Shown here: positions 47,452 to 57,540 of the stretch, piece by piece | How the letters are laid out: each line of letters starts with the position of its first letter | Position numbering within the stretch: the first letter of the stretch is position 1 | DNA from: Rahnella sikkimica | GTDB taxonomy: Bacteria; Pseudomonadota; Gammaproteobacteria; Enterobacterales; Enterobacteriaceae | Assembly: GCF_002951615.1 (NCBI RefSeq) | Contig: NZ_CP019062.1 | Location: 4,092,001-4,156,000 of the forward strand | Reading direction: 5' to 3' | Length of the DNA stretch: 64,000 bases | Translations under genes and position numbers: made by a program | Notes under the pieces: model-generated | The model's input: only the letters and a program-made list of their open reading frames with translations | Databases searched by the model: none | Told to the model about the DNA's origin: nothing

Positions 47452-48009
47452 TCAGTTACTCTTTTTGGTCGGCTGGCCGCCTGCTGCAGGCGTTTTTTGT
47501 TGCAGCTGCGAAGGTACCAGAACGGTCGTCACACGGTTGCCTTTATCACTGAAGGCTTCCATTTGCTGTTTCTGCACCAGATAGGTAATACGGTCGCCTT
47601 TCACATTGCTGTCGAGCTGTTCAAGGTACGCATTACCGGTCAGGGTCACGAGATCGTTTTCCACTTCGTAGCGGACTTTCTGCGCATGGCCTTTCACCGG
47701 CTTGCCGTTGTCCTGCATCTGGTAGAACGTCACCGGATTGCCGTAACCTTCCACCACTTCTTTGCCAGATACGCCCTGAGGACGGATCACGACAACTTTA
47801 TCGGCTTTTACCTGGATGGTGCCCTGATTGACCACGACGTTACCGGTGAAGGTGGCCGTGTTGGTGTTCACATCCAGCGCCTGATTGGCGGAATCAATGG
47901 TGATCGGCTTCGTTGTGTCGTCTTTTAAAGCGAATGCCGGAATGCTCACGGCTAACAACGAGCTGACGATCAGGAGATCACGGATTTTATTTTTTGCTTG
48001 GAATTTCAT
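47452..48009 (-). CDS. lptA: Periplasmic lipopolysaccharide transport protein LptA
   Basis: 185 residues. A signal peptide (about 1-27, ending IPAFA) precedes an OstA-like beta-jellyroll (about 32-160) and a short Gln/Lys/Pro tail. LptA oligomers bridge LptC and LptD across the periplasm. It overlaps the end of lptC by 23 bp, so it starts inside lptC, as in E. coli. In E. coli lptAB also has a sigma-E promoter within lptC; no clear equivalent was identified by eye. Confidence 0.96.
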   Translation of the reverse strand: MKFQAKNKIRDLLIVSSLLAVSIPAFALKDDTTKPITIDSANQALDVNTNTATFTGNVVVNQGTIQVKADKVVVIRPQGVSGKEVVEGYGNPVTFYQMQDNGKPVKGHAQKVRYEVENDLVTLTGNAYLEQLDSNVKGDRITYLVQKQQMEAFSDKGNRVTTVLVPSQLQQKTPAAGGQPTKKSN

Positions 48010-48556
48010 AAGAGGTCGTTACCTTTTCGATCAGCTGTGCTGTCTTATCACGCAGATTGCCGCGCATTTTCATGCCGTTAGATGTAAAACCTGTGCCATA
48101 AAGCGTTACTTCATCGTCTGAGGCAACGTCCTGTGTCGTCAGGTTAACCCGGGCATTGTCCGTTTTGATTCTTTGTAGCTGTGACGTCTCAGGCGTCAGG
48201 CTGTCGCCCTGCACATGCCCGTAAAGATAGAGCATTTTATCCTGAGTCAATTTAGCCTTATCAGAACGCAGCACCCAGGTGGGTGTTTTATTCTTGTCAT
48301 ACATGGTCGCGACCGGGTTGGTAAACCACGTCACCTGATCGGTGGTGTAGTATTTTACCTGGTCTGAAACCAGTTTGTACGTCAGGCTGCCCGTCGGGTC
48401 ATAGACCATCGTGACCGTGTGGGAAGTCTGGTAAGTCGGATCCTGATCGTTCACCTGCTGCGGTGCGTCATCACTGCTGTCAGACAATGACCAGCCCACC
48501 AAAATCAGAACGATGGCCGTCAGGACAAGGATAATCCAAAGTTTTGTTTTACTCAT
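47987..48556 (-). CDS. lptC: Lipopolysaccharide export component LptC
   Basis: 189 residues: an N-terminal transmembrane helix (about 6-24, LWIILVLTAIVLILVGWSL) and a periplasmic beta-jellyroll. It docks on LptBFG and hands LPS to LptA. Start and stop overlap its neighbours (4 bp with kdsC, 23 bp with lptA), showing a compact operon kdsD-kdsC-lptC-lptA-lptB. Confidence 0.96.
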   Translation of the reverse strand: MSKTKLWIILVLTAIVLILVGWSLSDSSDDAPQQVNDQDPTYQTSHTVTMVYDPTGSLTYKLVSDQVKYYTTDQVTWFTNPVATMYDKNKTPTWVLRSDKAKLTQDKMLYLYGHVQGDSLTPETSQLQRIKTDNARVNLTTQDVASDDEVTLYGTGFTSNGMKMRGNLRDKTAQLIEKVTTSYEIPSKK

Positions 48557-49119
48557 ATCGACAGCCCTTTGGCGTCCTCCAGCTTGCCCTGCGCCAGCAG
48601 AATCAAATCACACAATTCGCGTACTGCGCCACGTCCGCCAGCGATGCGGGTCACGTAATCTGATTTTGGCAACAGAATCGGATGTGCATCCTGAACCGCC
48701 ACGGAAAGACCCACTTCGGCCATCACCGGCCAGTCAATCAGGTCATCGCCGATGTAAGCGACTTCTTCGGCCCGCAATGACAGTGTATCTAACAGTTCGC
48801 GGAAGGCCAAAAGCTTATCCGATTGCCCCTGATACAAGTGGCGGATACCGAGGGTTTTAGCGCGATCTTCCAGTAATTTCGCATTGCGGCCTGTAATAAT
48901 CGCGACCTCAATGTCAGATGTCAGCAGGCAACGGATACCGTAACCATCGCGAACGTTAAAACTTTTCAGCTCTTCTCCCTGATTTCCCATGTAGATCAGG
49001 CCGTCAGACATGACGCCATCTACATCGCAAATCAGCAGTCGAACGGCTTTGGCGCGTTCGAGCACGTGGGCGCTGACCGGACCGTAGCAGGTCTCCACCA
49101 GGGCTGCGCTATGACTCAT
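48553..49119 (-). CDS. kdsC: 3-deoxy-D-manno-octulosonate 8-phosphate phosphatase KdsC
   Basis: 188 residues of the HAD superfamily without a cap. The nucleophile motif is LLICDVDGVMSDG (Asp32 and Asp34), the second motif is VAIITGR near 82, and the third, YIGDDLIDWP, near 131. It removes phosphate from Kdo 8-phosphate to give Kdo for the LPS inner core. It lies 16 bp after kdsD and overlaps lptC by 4 bp. Confidence 0.97.
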   Translation of the reverse strand: MSHSAALVETCYGPVSAHVLERAKAVRLLICDVDGVMSDGLIYMGNQGEELKSFNVRDGYGIRCLLTSDIEVAIITGRNAKLLEDRAKTLGIRHLYQGQSDKLLAFRELLDTLSLRAEEVAYIGDDLIDWPVMAEVGLSVAVQDAHPILLPKSDYVTRIAGGRGAVRELCDLILLAQGKLEDAKGLSI

Positions 49120-49135
49120 TCGGGCTATTCCTCAA

Positions 49136-50122
49136 TTAAACTACGCCAGCGCGCAGCATATCGTGCATATGTAACACACCCAACAACTGGTCACCATCTG
49201 CAACCATCACGCAGGTAATGTGTTTATCTTGCATCAGATTCAGTGCGTCGACCGCCAGAAGCGATGGCCGGACGCGGATCCCGCCAGTCGTCATCACATC
49301 GGCAATCGCCGCATTATTAATGTTCACGCCCATATCAAAGATGCGGCGTAAATCACCATCGGTAAAGATCCCTTCGATTTTCATCAAATCGTTGCAAATG
49401 ACTGTCATGCCCAGATTTTTGCGGGTGATTTCCAGCAGGGCGTCACGCAAAGAGGCATCACGGCTGACGTGCGGGATCTCATCGCCGGTGTGCATAATAT
49501 CGCTGACGCGCAATAAGAGCTTGCGACCCAGTGCTCCGCCAGGGTGCGACAGGGCGAAATCCTCAGGGGTGAAACCGCGTGCTTCAAGCAGCGCGACGGC
49601 GAGCGCATCGCCCATGACCAAAACCGCGGTAGTGCTGCTGGTCGGCGCCAGACCCAGCGGGCACGCTTCTTTCGGTACACGCACGCAAAGATGCACATCG
49701 GCGGCTTTGCCCATCGTGCTTTCCGGGTTTGACGTCATGCAGATAAGCGTGATGTTCAGCCGTTTCAAGACCGGGATCAGACCCAGAATTTCATGGGCCT
49801 CACCGGAATTGGAAATCAGAATGACGATGTCCTGCTTCGAGACCATGCCCAGATCGCCGTGGCTGGCTTCGCCCGGATGGACAAAAAATGCCGGCGTGCC
49901 GGTGCTGGCAAACGTGGCGGCCATCTTGCGGCCAATATGCCCTGATTTGCCCATCCCCATCACGACGACTTTTCCGGTGCAGGCGAAGATTTTTTCGCAT
50001 GCACGGGTAAAGTCACCGTTAATGTATTGATCTAACTGCTCAAGTCCTTCACGTTCTGTTTTCAGCACATCACGCCCGACGGCCTGGAAATCAAAGTCGG
50101 AGGCGAAGGTAAAGTTAGCCAT
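49136..50122 (-). CDS. kdsD: Arabinose 5-phosphate isomerase KdsD
   Basis: 328 residues, exactly the E. coli length. It has an SIS domain (about 40-185, with VVMGMGKSGHIGRKMAATFASTGTPAFFVHPGEASHGD) and two CBS domains (about 205-328). It isomerises ribulose 5-phosphate to arabinose 5-phosphate, the precursor of Kdo. The ATG at 50120-50122 (MANFTFASDF) is the family start; the longer frame enters yrbG. The linkage yrbG-kdsD-kdsC-lptCAB is conserved. Confidence 0.96.
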   Translation of the reverse strand: MANFTFASDFDFQAVGRDVLKTEREGLEQLDQYINGDFTRACEKIFACTGKVVVMGMGKSGHIGRKMAATFASTGTPAFFVHPGEASHGDLGMVSKQDIVILISNSGEAHEILGLIPVLKRLNITLICMTSNPESTMGKAADVHLCVRVPKEACPLGLAPTSSTTAVLVMGDALAVALLEARGFTPEDFALSHPGGALGRKLLLRVSDIMHTGDEIPHVSRDASLRDALLEITRKNLGMTVICNDLMKIEGIFTDGDLRRIFDMGVNINNAAIADVMTTGGIRVRPSLLAVDALNLMQDKHITCVMVADGDQLLGVLHMHDMLRAGVV

Positions 50123-50141
50123 AGTCAGTTCCTGACAGAGT

Positions 50142-51119
50142 TCAGAAGGCAATGCTGTCCGGTAACAGGAACAGCACCGCCATATAGGCGATAAATCCGC
50201 ACAGCAATACTGCACCAGCCAGATGTCCAATCCGGTGTTTGCGCATCAGGCACAGGCCGGAAAGCACCACGCTGACTGCCAGCATGACCCAGTAATCGCG
50301 GTGAAATGCATCCGGGTTAAACGAGCCCGGTGCCACCAGTGCGGGTAATCCCAGCACCAGACAGGTGTTAAAAATGTTGGCACCAATGATATTGCCCAGC
50401 GCGATATCATCTTCACCTTTAATGGCACCGGCGATAAAGGTCGCCAGTTCCGGCAGGCTGGTGCCGATGGCGATGACCGTCAGGCCAATCACCAGCTCGC
50501 TGACACCAAAATACCGCGCAATGACGGTACTGTTGTCGACAATCATGCCCGACGCCAGCGGCATGATAATAAAGCCCAATGCCAGCCACAGAAATGCCAC
50601 GGTGTTGCTGCTGTCTTGCGGAAGCTCGGACATTTGCTCGTACGTCAGCGTGTCCAGCCCCTCTTTCTCAGCCGCGCGGGCGATTTTTATCATCAGCAGC
50701 ATAAACGCGGCGGCACTGGCCAGCAGCAAAACACCATCCAGCCGGCTGAGTTCACCGTCGCTGAGCAGAAAACCACACAACGCTGTGACCAGTAACAATA
50801 AAGGGAGTTCGCGGCGTAATATATCAGAACGAACGGAAAGTGGATGAATCAGGGCGGCACCGCCCAAAATCAGAAGAATATTAATGATATTCGAACCAAT
50901 TGCGTTTCCAACGGCCAAATCCATTTGATCGTTGATGGCGGCGGTGGTGGAAACCACCAGTTCAGGCAGGGATATGCCTACGCCGACGACGGTCATGCCA
51001 ATCACCAGTGGCGGCATACCCAGCGAGCGTGCCAGCACAGCGGCTCCGTACACCAGACGATCGGCGGCGTAAACAAGCAGTAACAGGCCGACAATCATCA
51101 GTACGATAGCGAGAAGCAT
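50142..51119 (-). CDS. yrbG: Inner-membrane calcium/sodium antiporter-family protein YrbG
   Basis: 325 residues, K+-dependent Na+/Ca2+ exchanger family. Ten helices form two inverted halves, each with the alpha-repeat signature: GVGISLPELVVSTTAAINDQ (about 48-67) and AIGTSLPELATFIAGAIKGEDD near 215. The acidic residues of these repeats bind cations. The physiological role in enterobacteria is unclear. It is first in the yrbG-kdsD-kdsC-lptCAB set and divergent from the mla operon. Confidence 0.94.
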   Translation of the reverse strand: MLLAIVLMIVGLLLLVYAADRLVYGAAVLARSLGMPPLVIGMTVVGVGISLPELVVSTTAAINDQMDLAVGNAIGSNIINILLILGGAALIHPLSVRSDILRRELPLLLLVTALCGFLLSDGELSRLDGVLLLASAAAFMLLMIKIARAAEKEGLDTLTYEQMSELPQDSSNTVAFLWLALGFIIMPLASGMIVDNSTVIARYFGVSELVIGLTVIAIGTSLPELATFIAGAIKGEDDIALGNIIGANIFNTCLVLGLPALVAPGSFNPDAFHRDYWVMLAVSVVLSGLCLMRKHRIGHLAGAVLLCGFIAYMAVLFLLPDSIAF

Positions 51120-51426
51120 GAAACATCCTTTATTGGGTATAATGCGAGGTTCGTTGCCTCGAGAGGCAGGCGATTCCTTCGTCAACATGCGCTAAGGCGA
51201 CATTTTGTCTGAAAATGAGGCCAGCAGGTTCCTGTATGTTAGACGATGAAGGCTTTTAATTTAAAATGGTAATTCGTTGATTTTGACCGTCTGTGACGGA
51301 AAAGTAAATCGATGGCAACTTTGGTAACGAAAGCGGGGTAAGTTTTTGTAAAAATACCAAAGTTATACGACGCCCCACACGGGGCAGACGTATTCTTAGC
51401 GAAAGCATTCCGAAGGGATAAACTGA
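51120..51426. other. Divergent intergenic region yrbG/mlaF
   Basis: 307 bp with promoters for the two divergent operons. A TTATAC hexamer (51363-51368) could be the mla -10 element, without a convincing -35. A small hairpin GCCCC-ACAC-GGGGC (51372-51385) lies in the likely mla leader. No gene is supported. Confidence 0.6.
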
Positions 51427-52230
51427 ATGAGTCAAAGCGAATCGAATCTGGTTGAGATCAAAGGCATGAGTTTCATGCGCGGCGATCGTCCCATTTTCGA
51501 AGAGATAAACATGACCGTGCCGAAAGGCAAAGTCACCGCCATTATGGGGCCTTCGGGGATCGGTAAAACGACGCTCCTGCGCCTTATCGGTGGCCAGCTT
51601 ACACCGGACAAAGGTGAAATCTGGTTTGACGGAGACAACATTCCTGCGCTGTCACGCCGCAAGCTTTATGAGTCACGCAAGAAAATGAGCATGTTGTTTC
51701 AGTCCGGTGCATTGTTTACTGACCTCAATGTGTTCGAAAATGTCGCGTTTCCGCTGCGTGAACACAGTAAGTTGCCAGAGGAATTGCTGCGCAGTACCGT
51801 GACCATGAAGCTCGAAGCCGTAGGGTTGCGCGGTGCCGGTGAACTGATGCCAGCAGAATTATCCGGCGGGATGGCGCGACGTGTTGCGCTGGCGCGTGCT
51901 ATTGCGCTTGACCCTGAACTCATCATGTTTGATGAGCCGTTCGTGGGGCAAGATCCCATCACAATGGGCGTACTGGTCAAACTGATCGACGAACTTAACC
52001 ACGCGCTGGGCGTGACCTGTATCGTAGTCTCCCATGACGTTCCTGAAGTGCTGAGCATTGCGGATTACGCGTATATTGTTGCGGCACAACACGTTATTGC
52101 TGAGGGAACACCTGAGGAGTTGCAAAATAATCCTGATCCTCGGGTTCGCCAGTTCCTTGATGGTATCGCCGATGGACCGGTTCCTTTCCGTTTCCCTGCC
52201 GGTGATTATAAAACCGAGCTGCTCGGATGA
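51427..52230 (+). CDS. mlaF: Phospholipid transport ABC ATPase MlaF
   Basis: 267 residues. Walker A GPSGIGKTT (41-49), signature LSGGMARR near 145-152 and Walker B LIMFDEPFVGQD are intact. With MlaE, MlaD and MlaB it forms the inner-membrane complex that, with MlaC and MlaA, maintains outer-membrane lipid asymmetry. The C-terminal extension after about 245, which contacts the partner MlaB, is present. First gene of mlaFEDCB; mlaE follows after 15 bp. Confidence 0.97.
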   Translation: MSQSESNLVEIKGMSFMRGDRPIFEEINMTVPKGKVTAIMGPSGIGKTTLLRLIGGQLTPDKGEIWFDGDNIPALSRRKLYESRKKMSMLFQSGALFTDLNVFENVAFPLREHSKLPEELLRSTVTMKLEAVGLRGAGELMPAELSGGMARRVALARAIALDPELIMFDEPFVGQDPITMGVLVKLIDELNHALGVTCIVVSHDVPEVLSIADYAYIVAAQHVIAEGTPEELQNNPDPRVRQFLDGIADGPVPFRFPAGDYKTELLG

Positions 52231-52245
52231 TGGGGTTCTCTATTC

Positions 52246-53028
52246 ATGTTTACTAAGGTATTAGCCTCAGTCGGGCGCAGCGGGATTAATACCTGTGCGT
52301 CTTTTGGCCGTGCCGGTTTAATGCTCTTCCGTGCATTAGTTGGCAAGCCGCAATTTGCCCGGCAATGGCCGCTGCTGGTCAAGCAGCTCTACAGCGTTGG
52401 CGTGCTTTCTCTGTTAATCATTCTCGTTTCCGGGCTGTTTATCGGCATGGTTCTGGGGTTGCAGGGCTATCTCATTCTGACCACCTACAGTGCCGAAGCC
52501 AGTCTGGGCATGATGGTGGCGCTGTCCCTGTTGCGTGAACTTGGCCCGGTCGTGACCGCGCTGCTGTTTGCCGGACGCGCGGGTTCTGCGTTAACCGCTG
52601 AACTGGGTCTGATGAAAGCCACCGAGCAAATCTCCAGCCTGGAAATGATGGCAATAGATCCGCTGCGCCGCGTTGTAGCACCGCGTTTCTGGGCCGGTCT
52701 GATTTCCATGCCTCTGCTGACGGCGATTTTCGTCGCCGTCGGGATCTGGGGCGGTTCGCTGGTAGGCGTGGACTGGAAAGGTATCGACAGCGGTTTCTTC
52801 TGGTCTGCAATGCAAACTGCAGTAGACTGGCGTAAAGACCTGCTTAACTGCCTGATTAAAAGCCTTGTTTTCGCTATCACCGTGACCTGGATTGCGTTGT
52901 TCAATGGCTATGATGCAATCCCGACATCCGAAGGGATCAGCCGGGCAACGACACGTACTGTGGTGCATTCGTCACTGGCGGTGCTGGGATTGGATTTTGT
53001 GCTAACAGCACTGATGTTTGGAAATTAA
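52246..53028 (+). CDS. mlaE: Phospholipid transport permease MlaE
   Basis: 260 residues, the MlaE/YrbE permease family with an amphipathic N-terminal helix and five membrane helices. Blocks such as [19 protein letters not shown] and [23 protein letters not shown] are typical. It forms the membrane dimer under the MlaD ring. It ends 3 bp before mlaD. Confidence 0.97.
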   Translation: MFTKVLASVGRSGINTCASFGRAGLMLFRALVGKPQFARQWPLLVKQLYSVGVLSLLIILVSGLFIGMVLGLQGYLILTTYSAEASLGMMVALSLLRELGPVVTALLFAGRAGSALTAELGLMKATEQISSLEMMAIDPLRRVVAPRFWAGLISMPLLTAIFVAVGIWGGSLVGVDWKGIDSGFFWSAMQTAVDWRKDLLNCLIKSLVFAITVTWIALFNGYDAIPTSEGISRATTRTVVHSSLAVLGLDFVLTALMFGN

Positions 53029-53031
53029 ACC

Positions 53032-53583
53032 ATGCAAACGAAAAAGAGTGAGATTTGGGTTGGCGCATTTTTAATCATCGCATTGATCGCGGTGGTCTTC
53101 CTGTGCCTGAAAGTAGCTGATATCCGTTCCATCGGTTCGGATCCGACCTACCGTATTTCTGCGGACTTCGACAATATCGGCGGCCTGAAAAGCGGCTCAC
53201 CGGTGAAAGTCGGCGGCGTGGTGATTGGTCGCGTCAGCAGCATTACGCTGGATAAAAATTATTCTCCGCGTGTGGAAATGGATATCGACCAGAAATACAA
53301 CCAGATCCCAAGCACCAGTACGCTGGCTATTCGCACCTCGGGTTTACTGGGTGAACAATTCCTGGCGCTGAACATTGGATTTCAAGACCCTGAGATGGGA
53401 ACGACTATCCTTAAAAACGGTGGCGTTATTCAGGACACGAAATCTGCGCTGGTTCTTGAAGACCTGATTGGCCAGTTCCTTTACAAGAGCGGCGACGGTA
53501 AGGCTGACCCTGATGCAACGGCTGCACCTGATGCAACGGCTGCACCTGATGCTACTACAGCACCACAGCCGGCTGCCCATTAA
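53032..53583 (+). CDS. mlaD: Phospholipid-binding MCE protein MlaD
   Basis: 183 residues. One N-terminal transmembrane helix (about 7-27) and one MCE domain (about 38-117) make the hexameric ring above MlaE, with its hydrophobic pore loop. The C-terminus ends in a low-complexity tail built from the hexapeptide unit DATAAP repeated (two exact plus one diverged copy), encoded by an 18-bp tandem repeat at about 53509-53565. E. coli also has a poorly conserved tail here. Confidence 0.95.
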   Translation: MQTKKSEIWVGAFLIIALIAVVFLCLKVADIRSIGSDPTYRISADFDNIGGLKSGSPVKVGGVVIGRVSSITLDKNYSPRVEMDIDQKYNQIPSTSTLAIRTSGLLGEQFLALNIGFQDPEMGTTILKNGGVIQDTKSALVLEDLIGQFLYKSGDGKADPDATAAPDATAAPDATTAPQPAAH

Positions 53584-53624
53584 GCATTGCCACCACGGAT
53601 TCTCCATAAAAGAGGAAAATGAGT

Positions 53625-54257
53625 ATGTTTAAACGTTTAGTGATCGCTGCACTGCTGGTCGTTATGGCTCCGCTGGCAAATGCCGCTGTAGACAAAACCA
53701 ATCCATACAGCGTGATGAATGAAGCGGCGAATAAAACCTTCACCCGCCTGAAAACCGAACAGCCGAAAATCAAGCAGGATCCTAACTATCTGCGCCAGAT
53801 TGTTCACGATGAATTGCTGCCGTATGTGCAAGTCAAATACGCCGGTGCGCTGGTATTAGGCCGCTATTACCAACAGGCGACGCCTGCACAACGTGACGCT
53901 TACTTTGCCGCGTTCTCTGAATATCTGCAGCAGGCCTATGGTCAGGCGCTGGCGATGTACAACGGCCAGAGTTACACCGTTCAGCCTGAACAGTCTTATG
54001 CGGACAAAGATATCATCGCTATCCGCGTCACCATCACCGACCCCAATGGCCGTCCGCCGATTCGTCTGGATTTCCAGTGGCGCAAAAACAGCCGCACCGG
54101 TGAATGGCAGGCGTACGACATGATCGCAGAAGGTGTGAGCATGATTTCGACCAAGCAGAACGAGTGGGCGGATATCCTGCGTCAGAAAGGGATTGATGGC
54201 CTGACTGCCCGTCTGAAACAAGCCGCTGCTCAGCCGATCACTCTGGATAAGCAATAA
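53625..54257 (+). CDS. mlaC: Periplasmic phospholipid-binding protein MlaC
   Basis: 210 residues. The signal peptide [20 protein letters not shown] (1-20) is followed by the MlaC/Ttg2D fold that carries a phospholipid between MlaA-OmpC and the MlaFEDB complex. The ATG at 53625 is preferred over one six bases earlier because AGAGGA then has 8-nt spacing. The stop overlaps mlaB by one base (TAATG). Confidence 0.96.
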   Translation: MFKRLVIAALLVVMAPLANAAVDKTNPYSVMNEAANKTFTRLKTEQPKIKQDPNYLRQIVHDELLPYVQVKYAGALVLGRYYQQATPAQRDAYFAAFSEYLQQAYGQALAMYNGQSYTVQPEQSYADKDIIAIRVTITDPNGRPPIRLDFQWRKNSRTGEWQAYDMIAEGVSMISTKQNEWADILRQKGIDGLTARLKQAAAQPITLDKQ

Positions 54258-54565
54258 TGAGTGACGCTCTGCGCTGGGAATCGCAGCCGCCGCGACTGAC
54301 CTTGCAGGGTGAGTTGGATCGCGAAACGCTGGTGGCTTTTTGGGATGTGCGTAAAAAGCTGATGTCCGGCGTGACCACTCTGGACGTGTCCGGGCTGGAA
54401 CGCGTGGATTCTTCGGGCCTGGCGCTGTTAGTGCATCTGCGCGAAGAGGCTAGCCAGCAGGGCGGTTCGCTGACCATCGCAGGCATTACCGACCGGCTGC
54501 ATACGCTGATTGCGTTATATAATCTTCAGGACATTATCCCGACGGACTCACTGGCAAATAAGTGA
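54257..54565 (+). CDS. mlaB: STAS-domain protein MlaB
   Basis: 102 residues, a single STAS domain (LDVSGLERVDSSGLALLVHLREEA, about 37-60). MlaB binds MlaF and is needed for assembly and activity of the MlaFEDB complex. It starts on the mlaC stop (TAATG) and is the last gene before the operon terminator. Confidence 0.95.
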   Translation: MSDALRWESQPPRLTLQGELDRETLVAFWDVRKKLMSGVTTLDVSGLERVDSSGLALLVHLREEASQQGGSLTIAGITDRLHTLIALYNLQDIIPTDSLANK

Positions 54566-54617
54566 ACAGTTACCGGAGGTTAGGCGACGGGATGTAAATC
54601 GTTGCCTTAATGTCCAC

Positions 54618-54655
54618 AAAGCCCCTGTGCGAAACTCTTCCTCAGGGGCTTTTTC
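54618..54655 (+). terminator. Terminator of the mla operon
   Basis: 10-bp stem AAAGCCCCTG / CAGGGGCTTT (54618-54627, 54643-54652) with a 15-nt loop and a five-T run. It separates mlaB from ibaG. Confidence 0.88.
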
Positions 54656-54725
54656 GTGGTTTAAGATTTGGTCCGATCCCTATAAGATATCGGGCTGTTA
54701 TGATTCTTCAGAAGAATAGATCCCT

Positions 54726-54980
54726 ATGGAAACAAGTGAAATTAAAGACGTGCTGATGAACGCGTTGGCACTGGATGAAGCCCACATTACTGGCGATGGC
54801 AGTCATTTTCAGGCCATTGTCGTTGGTGCGATGTTTGATGGCATGAGCCGCGTGAAAAAACAGCAGACCGTTTACGCCCCGCTGATGGAATACATCGCCG
54901 ACAATCGAATTCATGCGCTGTCTATTAAGGCTTATACCCCGGAAGAATGGGCGCGTGACCGTAAACTGAGCGGTTTATAA
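54726..54980 (+). CDS. ibaG: BolA-family iron/acid-response protein IbaG
   Basis: 84 residues, BolA fold (alpha-beta-beta-alpha-alpha-beta-alpha) with the conserved [17 protein letters not shown] region containing the nucleic-acid-binding-like loop. The protein partners monothiol glutaredoxin Grx4 in iron-sulfur metabolism. It precedes murA by 65 bp, the usual linkage. The start is the first in-frame ATG, 5 nt after a weak purine stretch. Confidence 0.94.
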   Translation: METSEIKDVLMNALALDEAHITGDGSHFQAIVVGAMFDGMSRVKKQQTVYAPLMEYIADNRIHALSIKAYTPEEWARDRKLSGL

Positions 54981-55015
54981 GACTGCCGGAGCGCCGGCAG
55001 CTTCCTCGTATTTAA

Positions 55016-56305
<1,290 letters not shown>

Positions 56306-56323
56306 TCTTTACGCCGCACGCAA

Positions 56324-56360
56324 TAAAAAAGCCGGAGGGGGAAACCTCTCCGGCTTTTTC
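56324..56360. terminator. Bidirectional terminator between murA and degS
   Basis: 12-bp stem AAAAAGCCGGAG / CTCCGGCTTTTT (56326-56337, 56348-56359) with A and T runs on each side; the genes converge. Confidence 0.9.
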
Positions 56361-56385
56361 TTTATGTGTTCAGCGGTTGCGGCAA

Positions 56386-57453
56386 TCAGTGTTCAGGATA
56401 TTCCTGCACGGTGACCTGCAATGTCAGTTTCTGCCCGTTACGCATAATCTCCACCGGAATGACGGTGCCAGGACGGACTTCGGCCACCTGGTCCATCGTT
56501 TCGATGGCGGAAATCGCAGGCTTATTATTGACGTTAATAATCACATCGCTGACCTGCATCCCCGCATTTGCCGCCGGGCCGTTGGCCGTCACCTCGTTAA
56601 CCACAATCCCCTGAATATGATCCAACCCGCTGTTCGGCCCGTGCAGTGGCGAAACTTCACGCCCGCTGATGCCGATATAGCCACGAATGACGCGACCATC
56701 GCGGATGAGCTTGCCCATGACTTTAGTTGCCAGTGCAGTCGGGATCGCAAAGCCAATGCCTTCCGGCGTGGCACCGTCGTTGCTCTGGTCAAAGGATAAA
56801 GTGTTGATGCCCATCAGTTCGCCCAGTGAGTTGACCAGCGCACCGCCGGAGTTTCCCTGGTTGATTGACGCATCGGTTTGCAGGAAGTTCTGACGGCCGG
56901 AAGGGCTGAGGCCGATACGCCCCGTTGCGCTGATAATCCCTTGCGTCACGGTCTGACCGAGGTTGTAAGGGTTGCCGATCGCCATGACCACATCGCCAAC
57001 GTGCGGCGCTCTTCGCGGGTTAATCGGGATCACCGGCAGATTGCCTGCATTAATTTTCAGGACGGCCAGATCGGTCAGGCTGTCTGAACCCACCAGCAGG
57101 GCTTCGAAAACGCGGCCATCCTGCAATGCGACAATAATCTGGTCGGCATTATTCACCACATGTTTGTTGGTGAGGATATAACCGTTGTCATTCATGATCA
57201 CGCCGGAACCCAGCGTGCGGATCGCCAGTTCGTTTTGCGAACTGTTGCCCATATTACGGTTGTACACATTCACAACCGCCGGGGCTGCATGACGGACACC
57301 GCTGTTAAAGCTGACAGGCTGTTCGCTGTCCTGATTGAAATTACGGTTGAAAATCGGTTCTGAGATGTTTTTACGCAACATAGGTACCGCCGCCAGCAAA
57401 ATGCCAGCAACAATCAGGCCGATAACAGCAGATCTCAATAGCTTAACAAACAT
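56386..57453 (-). CDS. degS: Envelope stress protease DegS
   Basis: 355 residues. An N-terminal transmembrane anchor (about 4-25), a trypsin-like protease domain with catalytic His98, Asp128 and Ser202 (GNSGGAL), and one PDZ domain (about 255-350) that senses C-termini of misfolded porins. DegS makes the first cut in RseA to release sigma-E. The ATG at 57451-57453 (MFVKLLRSAV) is the family start. It lies 87 bp after degQ on the same strand. Confidence 0.96.
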   Translation of the reverse strand: MFVKLLRSAVIGLIVAGILLAAVPMLRKNISEPIFNRNFNQDSEQPVSFNSGVRHAAPAVVNVYNRNMGNSSQNELAIRTLGSGVIMNDNGYILTNKHVVNNADQIIVALQDGRVFEALLVGSDSLTDLAVLKINAGNLPVIPINPRRAPHVGDVVMAIGNPYNLGQTVTQGIISATGRIGLSPSGRQNFLQTDASINQGNSGGALVNSLGELMGINTLSFDQSNDGATPEGIGFAIPTALATKVMGKLIRDGRVIRGYIGISGREVSPLHGPNSGLDHIQGIVVNEVTANGPAANAGMQVSDVIINVNNKPAISAIETMDQVAEVRPGTVIPVEIMRNGQKLTLQVTVQEYPEH

Positions 57454-57540
57454 GGATATATGGGATGCGAGAGGAAAAGTGACTGAAGGATAGCATGAGT
57501 TAATCGGACGCAGCAGCATCTGCGTCCGATTTCCAACGCA

